The notes beneath the pieces are model-generated. The model did not search any database. It saw only the letters and a list, made by a program, of their open reading frames with translations, and was not told the origin of the DNA. A DNA stretch of 64,000 nt from Blastomussa wellsi. Taxonomy: Eukaryota; Cnidaria; Anthozoa; Scleractinia; Plerogyridae. The translations under genes were made by a program, and so were the position numbers. The stretch is from contig OX393563.1 of assembly GCA_947652115.1 (NCBI GenBank), forward strand, positions 1,230,016 through 1,294,015, in the 5' to 3' direction. Below are positions 1 through 10,582 of the stretch, piece after piece (the first letter of the stretch is position 1; every line of letters begins with the position of its first letter).

Positions 1-108
1 CTAACTCGCCAAACCGGGTGATCCGTGATTTCTACTCGCCCGACGGTTTTGACACTCACCGCTCGCCCAGGGCCTGGGCGAGCAGGCGAGCGCTAATTCA
101 CAACCCTG
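1..108. repeat. Right end of a hAT-like MITE
   Basis: The window opens inside a repeat that ends with CACAACCCTG. The same tract, including the internal wording about 'gtgat..gt/atttctactcgcc' and the final 'gctaattcacaaccctg', recurs at 44640-44724, where a complete copy starting CAGGGTTGCGAA is present. The CAGGG ends point to a non-autonomous hAT-type element. Only its right end lies in this window. Confidence 0.6.
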
Positions 109-3100
109 CACTGTCTCTCGTGTTTGATATATATTACAGGATCCCCATTATTATTAATATATGTTGCTTGTGAGCCCATCAGTGTATTTCAAACATACTA
201 GGCTTCCTGTATGTGTATCACGTGATATGTTTGGGTCCTTTTCTGTAACACGTGGATCATGCAATAATAACTTTAAATAAAGTTATTATTATGCGATACC
301 AGCAGCTAATACCGATACAGATAAATGTATCACGGAATGTACATTTACGACTCCTATTTGGGAAAGTACTTATTTTGTTATGAATAACTTCACATCCTAC
401 AATACGGTGTGCTGCTGCAAGTAAATTTTAATTACCGTTGAAGTGAGGACGGAGTCGCGGGTCATAAAGTGGCCTCTTAAACAGTAAATCCAGTCTTTCC
501 GTCATTGTCACGTTTGAATGCTGTTGTTTACTATAAAGTAAATGAAAAATCGTTGATTTTCAAGTTTTTCAGCGTTAATGGTTTTTTGTCCGTGTGAGTG
601 GTCTGGGTTCTAGCCCTGATTACTGGGTTACGTCACTGGACAAGCCCCTTTAAGGGCGCTTGCCCCGCGCTTGCCATCAGTCAAGACTCAGGGCCGGGCA
701 TACTGGTATATCTAAATTAAAAATGAATAGACCTAATTGAAACAAATCACCTGAAAGGTGAATGCAAATTAAGAAATTGACTGATCGGATCAAACAGTTC
801 TGCTTAATAACGGACCGGAATTCTAGTAATAAAATTAACGGCTCAGTCTGGCCGGCCCGTTGTGACAAATGAAAAGCGCCACTCCAACTCTCTCTACTCA
901 GGGGAATAGATTGTTAACTGAACGGATAGCCTTACACCTGCGTTTTCGGTGAAATACATACGTATCTTAAAAAAGAATGAACTGTCAGTGAAAACTTGGT
1001 TGTACTGTTCAGAATAATCGAACACTAAAAAATGTTTCGATTTCATCTTGACATCAGTGCAACTATTGACGCTTCTTATAGCATAAATAACCTGATCTGC
1101 TAATATTCTTTCAACTTGATAATGATGTCAGCGTCGCTGTCAGCGTTTATATTTATTCAGGAAAGCATGGACTTTAGACAACGATCCGTTCTCGTTGTAA
1201 TTGTCGAGGATCGTATATAACAGTTCAAGTCAAAGTAATAAAAACTAGTTCATAATTATAGACATTGTAGTGGTAAATTGACAGGTGAAATAACTTCGCA
1301 TATCGTTGACAGATAAAAACAGCAAAAACTGAACTAATCCTTGAAAAAAATATCATTCCATGATCTTCACAAAGTTTGCCGAGTATCTTTTATTGAGTTT
1401 TTTTCTCTCAAACGGAAACTCAGATTTGACGAGACTGAATAATAATAGGACACTGCATGTGCTTAAACCCGAACCCTAAACCCTCCAAAATTTCAGACAA
1501 ATGGGTCAAAGAGAACTCAAAACACTTCACAAGTAAATTTGTTAACTGACCTGGTGGCTGTGTCAAATAATTTCATCAGTAAAATTAGGGAACAAGACCT
1601 TAAAATCGCAGTCATGATTCGGATTGTTCCAGCTGCTATACCCCGCATAATGAAGACGAAACGTTTGTACCGTCAATAAAATAAAACGTTCTGTATTTCA
1701 TTGAAATTAAGAATTATTAATCATTCATTGCCTTGGTTTCATTATAACAGAGTTTGACCGTTATACAATAAGCACCTTACAGAGTATTAAAATAATTGTT
1801 CACTGTATTGCAATACTATTTTAGACGCAGGGGGTATATTAAGCGTTTGCGGTATAATGCAAAGTTATGCTGGTTGATTAGGACGAAATTCTCATCAGGA
1901 AATTTATCCATTATTTCACTGAAAATTGAAACATATAAAAGTTTCGTGGTGTGAGGCGAAACCCATCCTAGCTAAATATGGATCAGGGGAGATTAAATCT
2001 AATTCAACAGAAAAATTAACGGCTTCTGACACGGATTCTTTGCATTATACATCGCCCCATGCCAAGCTTTGCAGCTAACAAAGGGCATCGAGGGCAAATG
2101 TATATCAAATAAAGGATCTGTTCCTCTGTTTGAAATAATTGGTGCATGCGGTCCACTCCCTCCACTTAGTATTCTTTTGTTAACGTTCAAAGTAATGATT
2201 TTGAATTCGATTCGGCGAATTTCGATTCCAATTCTCAGTGCTAAAGCTACTCATCGGATGCTTGACAGCGCTCAATTCTAACGCCAACCTAGTATTTTAA
2301 GTCGGGCCAAATGGCTTTTTCCCTAAAAAAGGCTCTCAAGGTCACGCTTTCTGGTTTCATTGATGACTCGAGAGTGGATAAAGCATAATCATAATCATAA
2401 ACATAAACATAAGCTTCTTATGTTCTTGTGGGAACGGCTGCGCTAAAATCTTAAAGAACGGTATTCGAAGCTGGACGCCATCTTAAAATAAACCGACCCA
2501 AAAGTACTGGACCTAGACGTTAATTGGCCAAAACACAATAACCCCGCAGCGTCATTATCTTTATGATTATGTCATTATGATTTTCGCGTTCCCACTACGA
2601 ATAAAAGCAACATAGCCAGACATAATCATAAGCATTAAGATCCAGTAACAGTTTTGGTTTACAACGACATTGTGGGTTGTCGTCGTAGCACACGATAACG
2701 TCCTGAAAAATCCGATTAAGCAATCTACGTTAGCTGGACGTTTGAATTCAACGGTCGCTTCGATTTTTTCCCAGCTGCTTTGCCAGAATACTAAGCGTTT
2801 ACCCCGAAACAATGTCACAATTTATCACAATGGGCGGGGAGAAGGGGTTGCCAATGATAGCACTGACCGTCATGAAAGATAAATCAGCTTCCTTGCAAGG
2901 GTAGTCTTACTTCTTTACGAATTTGTCACAAAATCAAAAGTTAAATTTATCAATCTTTACTTTCAACATCAGTTCCGGGGGCAACATTCATGTACATGTT
3001 GTGACCAGCTCAATTTTTATCCTAGATTCAAACCAAGGATAAATTTGAACTAGAACATATATAATTATAATATTAATGCGCAAACGTTTGTATGTCCGGT

Positions 3101-3154
3101 TGGCCTGGACTAGGAAGACCACTAGGAGGTTATCATTAACAATTTATCGCTGGA
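109..3154. other. Intergenic region without a recognised gene
   Basis: About 3 kb of AT-rich sequence. Short open frames (for example 2069-2281 plus and 2567-2818 minus) have no domain signature, no supporting splice sites, and look like chance. A perfect AT-rich palindrome (aataataactttaaataaagttattatt) lies near 262-290. I see no RNA gene here. The downstream (3') flank of the minus-strand transporter gene occupies the right edge. Confidence 0.5.
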
Positions 3155-4999
3155 TTAGATCGGTTTTCCTGCACAATCAGAAGTTGGCGTCTCAGGTAAT
3201 AACGGCTTTATCACTTCCTCCTCCTCTTGCGCCAGCCTAACGTCACGCTTCAAGGACAACAAAGTTAACAGAAAGAAAACAGAGCTGAATAGGTACAAGC
3301 CGGGATAGAGAATGTACAGGGCTGTCCGCAGACTGGTCACCTTCTTCAGCGGAGGAACAAGCAATGGAACATTTCCACCAATGATGGAGATTATAAACAG
3401 ATATCCAGCGATCGAAGGTGAACGGATGGTGTTTGGCACCAGTTCGACCACAACAGTCAGGGTTACACCCACCCACATTTCACCAATGACGTTTGACGGA
3501 ATCAAACTGATGAATGCCCACGGAGGTTTCAAAAACAAAGCTCCGGCAGCGAATGGTGCAGCGACTACCTGCAAAAATAGTAAAAAGGTTTGAAAGCGTG
3601 AAATAACTGCAGCAAGTAGACAGCCTACTAGCCTGTGTGAGTGAGAGGACTACACTGTAGCACCAAAATCAAGTTATAGATACACGCGGGAGAACACGAA
3701 AGAAGCGTAAGAGTGGGTGATGCCTAAAAGGGTTGGCCGAGAGGGACGTTTCTAACCATGAACAGATTGAGTTGTCTTATACGAAGCGCGGAATCGTTGG
3801 AGAATCGGTAGCTACTGAAAGGGATGAGGCTCCAATGATTCCACACTTCGTGTAGGACAACTCAATCTGTTCATGGTTAGAAACGTCCCTCTCGGGCATC
3901 CCTTTTAGCCATTCCCGCAAGGGTGAGCTCGACTCCAGCTTCTTGAGGGCTCTCTACGTAAGTACACCACAAACTCAATAGTGCACAACTAAAAGCATGT
4001 ACCAATCATTTATTTATAACATTGCCTGTGAAAATGTGCATAAAAAAACCCGTGCCAGAAAAAAATATGGCCAAGCGATTTGCTGTCATTATCAGGGTGT
4101 TCCTTTGGATTACGGAGCACCCTTGCATAGTGTATACTGAATTTAATTGCACGGCACTCCTAGCTATGTTATAACAAAAATTCGTGACATACCTGACTGA
4201 ATATTAGCACCCAAACTCTCGCGTAAGATCCACGGTTCTTAATCAGTCGATCAGAGATGAATCCACCAAGAACCACACCCAGACTCCCTCCGACAAGTGG
4301 GATCCAGCTCATGTATTCCCCAACGTTGGTGTCAGGGTAGTATTTATTGAAGTATGGCTGTGTGTTGTATGCCCACACATAGCCTCCAGCATTCCTTATC
4401 GAGCCAGCAAGGAACAGAATCAACATTGATGGACGAATAAACGTTCTGCCCAGCAGTAATAACTTCTCTCTAAATAGCTCTCGTTGTGGGCGATTTATAA
4501 TACCCTACAAAATAGGAAAGAAGAGAGTGTTATTTTCTGTAAAGAATAGGAATTTCTATATTATGCTTTCTTCTGATGCCTAAATTGTCTTTCACAATAC
4601 CGGTCAATACCGGAGATTTTCATCTTTGCAAATGTTGTATCTCAACAGGGCGATGTAGTAGCTCTCGTAAGATCTCACATGAATGGTTCGACACCTGCAC
4701 GAAAACAATAGAACAAACAACAGGAACAATGCTCCTAGCCCCTACAACAATACTGTAACAACTGCTACCAGTAGAATTACAAGCTTACCAGAGCTGCTAC
4801 ACTACCGTCTCAACATGCATGCTGATCACTATTCAATAATAAAAAATGTGGGTCATTGTGCACGTTTTTTTAGTTATAAAATTTAAGGTTTTTTAAGAGG
4901 CTATGCTGCTGCCATGATAACCAGTAATTTCAAGGGGAAATTGGGGAGCACGGTTGGTGCAGTGGTGACAGCACTTGCCTTCCACTATGTGGGCTGAGT

Positions 5000-5036
<37 letters not shown>

Positions 5037-8000
5037 CGGGTCCTCTGGTTTTCACCTCTCCACAAAAACCAACATTTACATTTGATTCAATTTGATTTAC
5101 TACTTTGATTTCATTTCATTTGTGCTTTACAGTGTCCCCAATTAGTGCGTCAGTGCTAGATACAGTTGACGCTCAAATAAAGTTCATAATATTATTACTA
5201 TTATTATTATAATCACAACGTGTTAATAAATGGTTGGGCATTTGTCTGATACCAATATTGTCACATCAATTGATAAACAGTGGTGGTACTGACCCATAAA
5301 AGTATAGGAACAGAAAATGTTGTAGGCCATCTATAAATGTTGCCCGTTTGTCAGCCAGTGTCTCATTCTTTGCCTTCATCAGTTGAGTCAGGTTCCTCAC
5401 TTAAATATTACCTTGAAATCCGTTTTCTCACTCCTGGCAGGCTCCTTTAGTGTAAGAAGCATAAGGAGCCCCAAGACAAATCCAGGTATAGCAGCAATCC
5501 AGAACACCCATCTCCAGCCTTTGCCATCAATATCTGCTTGTGTTATGAAGTTACCAAATGCATAAGCCATACTGTAACCAATATAAATCCCCCAGTTATA
5601 AACTCCAAGGGCGGATCCTCGTAATGTCTAACAAAACAGAATACAAATCAGGAAAGCCTTTCTTGGAGAAAAAATGAAATGTTTCAGCATTTAAAGTGCT
5701 ACTGCGATGAAAAAATGTTGTTCTTGTTCCCTTTCTTGAAAACAAATATGTTTTTGCCAACAGGTTTTGGCAAAAGCCTGGTTTACCGAAAGCTATTCTG
5801 TTACAAAAAGTACTATCGATGCTGTCGCTCCAGCCATAGTTGTTTTGTTCAGTAGTGCTTAATTTGAATAATTAACTATTTGCTCCTGGGATTTCGGTCG
5901 CGAGTGAGGACATGGAACTATGGTAGCACCACTTGAATTCCTGGTTAATGGCTTTAGTTATTGCTTCCCGGCTTGTTCGATTTTGAAAAGCATGTTTACG
6001 ATATAATGCTGCCATTTCCGCTTCAGAATGTTTTTAATCAGACTCGGTGGCTGTCATAATGTGTTCTGATAGTTGATCTTGACTCAGACATCCACCTTTA
6101 CAAGGAATTTAAGGCCTTTCTTCTTCCCTTCAACAAGAGACATTAAAAATGTTTTCTGTGCTAATGTATGACATATTCGCCCTTTTGGACTGTTCACCAG
6201 CAGTGTTTTCTTGAGGTGAAGTTTCCATAAACTGTCTTGGACAAACAGTTACACGAACGACAAAAATCTGACACGGAAGACTGATTATAATATTTTTCTT
6301 CGCCCTGTTCGAAACAGGCTTCTTTGGAGTGGAACCGCTCATCCCATTCGCATATTAAGCTTTGTTTACTGCTTCGACTGATTCCTTGAAAAATTTGAGA
6401 CCGGTCAATCATGTTCGAAAGTGGCCGTCAGTGTCATGGTGACATTGATGTGAGCTGTCAAAGAGCATCAGAAATGCTGTATGAAACCATTGCAGTCTCT
6501 GTTTTGACTCCATCTGGTGCCCACGCAACTCGCGGCTCGAATATAGCACTCGCAAATTTTTGCTTTCGTTACAGATTTTGGAGCAAAATAGAGACTGCTT
6601 GCAGTCTAAATAGCTACTGGAATAGGGGGTGTCTGTTATACAGCCAGCTGTATAACAGTTGGGAAAACCTCCAGCTTACATATGCTACTTATACTAACCT
6701 CTGGAAAATAGTCAGCAATCAAACTAGTTGCAAATGGAGTGCAGCCAGCCTCTCTGCAAAATGCAAGGTATGAATACATAGTATTTATCAATAACTGTCC
6801 AGTGTATTGCAAATTGTTATTCATCATTCACAAAAGATTCCAGTTTCTGGTTGAGATAGAACTCAACTTTTTGGTTTGTTACACACGAAGATTACTGCCA
6901 GAAAGTAACAGATTTCCTGAAAAATCTCCATTTGTTTTGTGGGTGGGGAGATTCAAAGAAAAAATTGTGTTGCATCCACTATACGCTTTTTCACCAGTTT
7001 GTGTCCTCTGAAAGCCATGCCAAATTTTGCAGTTTAGCTGAAAGGGAGGGTTCTTTGGGAAAACTTTAAATGTAACACATTCTTCTGCAAGGGAAATATA
7101 TTCCCAACCCAAATATGCTGGATTTTATTTCATGAATAGTAAGCAACTATCTAACTGGGGAGCAAGGGTGGCACAGTGGTGTGAGCGCTTCCCTCCTACC
7201 AATGTGGCCTGGGTTTGATTCTGACCCGGTGCCATACATGGGTTGAGTTTGTTGTTGGATCTCTCCTTGCTCCAAGGGATTTTCTCTTTGTTCTCTGGTT
7301 TTCCTCCCAAAATTTCTAAATTCCAATTTCACCTGGATAGAGGACCTGCAGGAAAACCAGCTGAGGATTATGTGGCTTCCCCTCTACATGTAATTGATTA
7401 TTTACTTAATTTATGAATTTTAATATTATCCATTGTAATGAGGCCATACTCACCCTATCCCAAGAACAAATCTTGTGACAACCAAGTGCCAATATTTGGT
7501 GGCAAAGCCTGTAATCAGTGTCATGGCACTCCACAATAAGAGACAGAAAACAATAAGATTCCTACGATGAAAAACACCTGCACAAAACCCAAGAGGAATA
7601 CCACTGACAGTGTACACCAGAATGAACACAGGACCAGCAAGGATCTGATACTCACTGCCTGTTCCATCATAATCCCAAACACACACATGCTGGGTAGAGT
7701 TTTTCGCTTTCTTCCACCCACACCTGAAAAAAATGAAGAGTGTTTCCATACACTAACAAAGCAACTTTGGCTACATTAAAATTCAGCTTGGAATCGAGGC
7801 CTAGAGGACACAAACAAAGAAAATGAAAAATGCATGTTTATTAATTTCTTTTGTTTGTGTCTGCTAGGCCTCGCTATCAAGCTCAATTTTAATACAGCGA
7901 AAGTGGCCTATTTTATGTTACCATTCCCCAAGCAATGCCTGGGACAGGTCAAACCCTTTCGGCCTAGGGATGGAGAATTCTTTGAAGCAGGCTTGTCTTC

Positions 8001-9431
8001 AGAGGTAGGGGTGGGGCAAACCAAAAGTAACGTCTCTGTTCTGGTCTGTTCTTCGTAGTACATCTGCTATTGGTTAACACGACAATGTCAAACAGCAAAA
8101 AGGAGACTGTCTATTCCAAGGAAAAGTATCTAAAACTTGGAGCCAACTGGTTCTTTCAAAATTAAAATTTTTATTTAGAGGTTTTTTGCTTTCTCTTTAT
8201 TGTTCTGTTCACTGGTTGCTAGCTCCTTTCTTTCAAGGAAGTGTCGGCAAGTGTGGGTTGGAGTTTTTCCTTCAGCTTTCTTTTTGGAATGTAGTCTTTT
8301 ATAGAGGTAGCGTGGCCGAGTGGTTAGAGCATTGGACTTGAAATTTGTTAGTCGCGGGTTCAAGTCCCGCTCTGACCACTACCTGGTGTTGTTCTTGGTA
8401 GCCCTGAGTTCAACTCCTCGGCTACGCTTATAAATAACCAACTGGTCTCCCACCTGCCAGTTGGGATTCTTAACCTTGTTATGTTTATTTCCAATATTTG
8501 CTTGTTTGTTTACATTGGCCCTGAAAAGCCCCAATGGGGAGTGGTCAATTAAGTAATTGCTATGCTTATTATCATTATTTGTGTTTTTGTATGTCAAATA
8601 GTCTCTGTTGTTCAAAATATAAAGCTGAGAAAAGTGTTCAAATTCTTGAGAAGACAGGCTAAAAGTTGGCCCATCTCACACCAGCTTTGAAAACCAAGAT
8701 CGCAATAATGAGCGACTAAGTCGCAACAAGTGAGCAAATTCTCAATTGTTTCCAGAAAGTCTAGTTATTGAAAATAGAACATCTGCTTTTGCTATTTGTA
8801 CAGAAACCAAAAGTTTTATCTTGATTTTGTAACAACGCACTTGTGGTCCATGAGGAGTCCTGGGGTGGGGAATTGTTTGTTTGTGCGCTCTGGGCATGCC
8901 CGGCGGGGGTTGGGGGGCTGGTAACAGGTAGAATTGAACCACGCATTATTCACATGCATATATTGCGTAATAATGATGTAGCAAATAATATCACGAGACG
9001 GTTGTGTAATTTTCAGCATTCAATTTCCATATTCAGTGCAGTCGTTGGCTTATTTTAAGTTCTATTTCTACGGAAATTCACATGTTCTGAAAAGTACGTT
9101 ACATTTATATTCTGCAATAAAATCAAAGGGAGCGCAATGCCCAAAGATTTAACAATATAAAAATATATACTTACGCTGATTCGTTTCTCTCCGGCCCATT
9201 GCTATCTTTGATACTTTTCACACAGAATTCTTTGTATTTAGAGGAAAATGTGGAGTTATAGGGCAAGCATCCTTTATCACCAAACTTAATGTCATGAGCC
9301 ATTGGTTGCGACGATACTGCCAATGCGTACCGATCCAATTGATTCAAGAGATACGCACCGAGCAGAAGAAATAGAACGTACACTGCATAGCCTCCAGCCC
9401 GAAAAACTACCACAAAACTTTCAGAAGCCAT
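3155..9431 (-). CDS. MFS transporter, spinster-like, six exons
   Basis: Predicted 507-residue multi-pass membrane transporter of the major facilitator superfamily. Coding exons on the minus strand are 9175-9431, 7454-7723, 6699-6753, 5412-5627, 4193-4504 and 3155-3568. All junctions have GT and AG and the reading frame joins exactly. The start is the first in-frame ATG at 9431, encoding MASESF. Exon 1 holds the first helix with LLNQLDRYALA, corresponding to the NYMDR motif of spinster proteins. Exons 2 and 3 join across VLGIGEAGCTPF, matching the conserved GxGEAS segment of spinster transporters. Later exons carry further helices, including GGSLGVVLGGFISDR. The tail is short and acidic (QEEEE). 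About twelve hydrophobic segments are visible. Known spinster proteins move lysophospholipids or sphingosine-1-phosphate, but the substrate here cannot be read from sequence. The introns hold SINEs and foldback elements. I am confident of MFS and less so of the spinster subfamily. Confidence 0.85.
3723..3909. repeat. Foldback (palindromic) MITE in a transporter intron
   Basis: Two arms of about 62 bases, 3723-3786 and 3846-3909, are near-perfect reverse complements (for example gttgtcttatacgaag against cttcgtgtaggacaac), with a spacer of about 60 bases. The element lies in the last intron of the MFS transporter gene. No open frame is present, so it is a non-autonomous hairpin element. Confidence 0.75.
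4648..4800 (+). repeat. Dispersed repeat, reverse-complement copy at 10046-10163
   Basis: The stretch beginning gggcgatgtagtagctctcg and running through 'cacatgaatggttcgacacc' and 'acaatagaacaaaca' is matched in reverse complement at 10046-10163 with scattered differences. Both copies sit next to or inside foldback sequence, so this is probably one arm of a larger MITE family. Confidence 0.6.
4943..5210 (+). mobile_element. tRNA-derived SINE, copy 1
   Basis: Begins ggggagca.ggttggtgcagtgg, which resembles a pol III A box (TGGYNCAGTGG), and ends in an ATT-rich tail after 'caaataaagttcata'. The body shares ctctgctccgagaggtttttctccgggtcctctggtttt-type sequence with the copy at 7157-7434, so the two define a family. 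It lies in intron 4 of the transporter gene. Confidence 0.6.
7157..7434 (+). mobile_element. tRNA-derived SINE, copy 2
   Basis: Begins ggggagcaagggtggcacag, with an A-box-like TGGCACAGTGG followed about 40 bases later by a B-box-like GGTTTGATTCT. The body (tctccttgctccaagggatttt, then a ctctggttttcctccc-like tract) matches the SINE at 4943-5210. It lies in intron 2 of the MFS transporter gene. Its 3' end is less clear than that of copy 1. Confidence 0.6.
7795..7877. repeat. Small hairpin repeat
   Basis: Inverted arms 'gaggcctagaggacacaaac' (7795 on) and 'gtttgtgtctgctaggcctc' (ending about 7877) with an AT-rich loop. It lies in intron 1 of the MFS transporter gene and looks like a MITE-sized foldback. 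Confidence 0.5.
8306..8580 (+). mobile_element. tRNA(Ser/Leu)-like SINE with intact A and B boxes
   Basis: The head is tRNA-like. The A box TGGCCGAGTGG lies at 8313-8323 and the B box GGTTCAAGTCC at 8357-8367, with a T arm gcggg/cccgc. The acceptor halves ggtagcg and tctgacc pair poorly and the anticodon arm is degenerate, so this is not a functional tRNA. A non-tRNA body follows (ggtagccctgagttcaactc onward) and ends in an ATTATCATTATT-type tail. It lies in intron 1 of the MFS gene. Confidence 0.7.
8742..8960 (-). repeat. Dispersed repeat, related to 38870-39020
   Basis: In reverse complement this reads 'atgcgtggttcaatt', then 'gttaccagccccccaa', then 'caattccccacccc' and a 'ggaccacaagtgcgt' stretch. 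The same order of words occurs on the plus strand at 38870-39020. The family is C-rich in its centre. No coding potential is evident. Confidence 0.55.
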
Positions 9432-9640
9432 TCTTCGTAGTTTAAACGCGTTAACGATGAATTGTCTCGGTAAACCGCGAACAACAAAATGCAGCGCAGA
9501 TAACTCGCGTGAGGGCACGACGGGACGGGACAAGGAACATGACGACTGCGGACGACTCGTTCCCAGGGTCTACTCTGCAAGCCGCTTCAGAACCCTCACT
9601 GATGACATGATGACACTGGTGAAAATTTAATTTGGGCGAT

Positions 9641-10045
9641 GTAGCAGCTTTCCTAACATATAATGTGATTGGTTTGATACCCTAGCCCTAAACAAAAGAC
9701 TCAACAATTGAAACAATGACTTTGTCTTGAAAACAATAAAAGCTGCTTACAATAACAAACAAAAGTAGTTTTGGATAGCTGCTACACTACCCGATTTTTG
9801 TTCTGAAGGTGGAAATTGAGAGGTAAATAAACATAAAACAATCTACTTCTAGTATAAATCTTAACTTTAAATATTCAGGCATTTCCTTAGTCTCCTTCGC
9901 AGCCGTTTTTATTGGATGTCACGAAACATTGCGTGACATCCCAATAAACGGCTGCGAAGGAGACAAGGGTTGCCAAAATTTTTGAGTCTTTTGTTTAGGG
10001 CTAGGGTATCAAACCAATCACATTATATGTTAGGAAAGCTGCTAC
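9641..10045. repeat. Foldback element with a second palindrome nested inside
   Basis: Outer arms 9641-9703 and 9983-10045 (about 63 bases, starting gtagcagctttcctaacata) are near-perfect reverse complements. The interior contains a separate palindrome at 9890-9964. The outer family continues into the dispersed repeat at 10046-10163. This lies between the start of the MFS gene and the NF-YA-like candidate. Confidence 0.75.
9890..9964. repeat. Palindromic MITE nested in the 9641-10045 element
   Basis: Arms beginning gtctccttcgcagccgttt and ending in the exact reverse complement aaacggctgcgaaggagac, with a short loop around 'gaaacattgcg'. The stem is about 34 bases. It is positioned inside the larger foldback element, so it arrived later. 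Confidence 0.75.
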
Positions 10046-10163
10046 ATTTTACTGGTAGCAGTTGCTATTGTTTTAGGGGCTATAGAGGCATTGTTCTTGC
10101 TGTTTGTTCTATTGTTTTCACGCAGGGTGTCGAGCCATTCATGTGAGACCTTACGAGAGCTGA
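10046..10163 (-). repeat. Dispersed repeat matching 4648-4800
   Basis: Read on the minus strand, this gives 'cagctctcgtaaggtctcac', 'atgaatggctcgacacc' and 'aacaatagaacaaacagc', matching the plus-strand tract at 4648-4800 with a few substitutions. It abuts the foldback element on its left. Confidence 0.6.
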
Positions 10164-10547
10164 CGCCCAGACGGAGGGAAGACAAAAACAGATTCACGTT
10201 TTTGTCATTTGCTAGGGGATCAGTCGTTTATAATAAATCACCTGAGAGAAAAGTGAATGTTGTTTTAGCAGGAGCCATAATCGGGAATGCTAAGTTACTT
10301 ATATCCGGCATAACGTTTTGCTCTTTACAGCTGTCTTCGCAGCACGACAGGGTGTATTTTATCCCCCCAAATTACAGGGCGGATAGCACATAAGGGAATG
10401 AGTGAGAGGAAGATTTATATCGCGTGACTGAGCGCTACATATCGAGGACTTACCCTGAATCAAGGGTGAATCACTGATCGAGGGTAAGTAAGTTGAAAAG
10501 ATGAAAAAGCATTTACATGAAATAAGTGCGCACGCGCTCACCTTTTG

Positions 10548-10555
10548 TGACGTCA
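10548..10555. promoter_or_regulatory. CRE-type palindrome TGACGTCA upstream of NF-YA-like exon 1
   Basis: A perfect TGACGTCA lies 28 bases before the ATG at 10583. This is the consensus cAMP-response element bound by CREB/ATF factors in animals. Its position just upstream of a candidate first exon fits a core-promoter role. Function is inferred from motif and position only. Confidence 0.45.
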
Positions 10556-10582
10556 CAGCTCTACTTCCAGGCAGTGATCACA

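Noticed and set aside
8306..8378. Functional tRNA gene
   Set aside because: A and B boxes are good but the acceptor halves pair poorly and the anticodon arm is degenerate; a SINE body follows directly.
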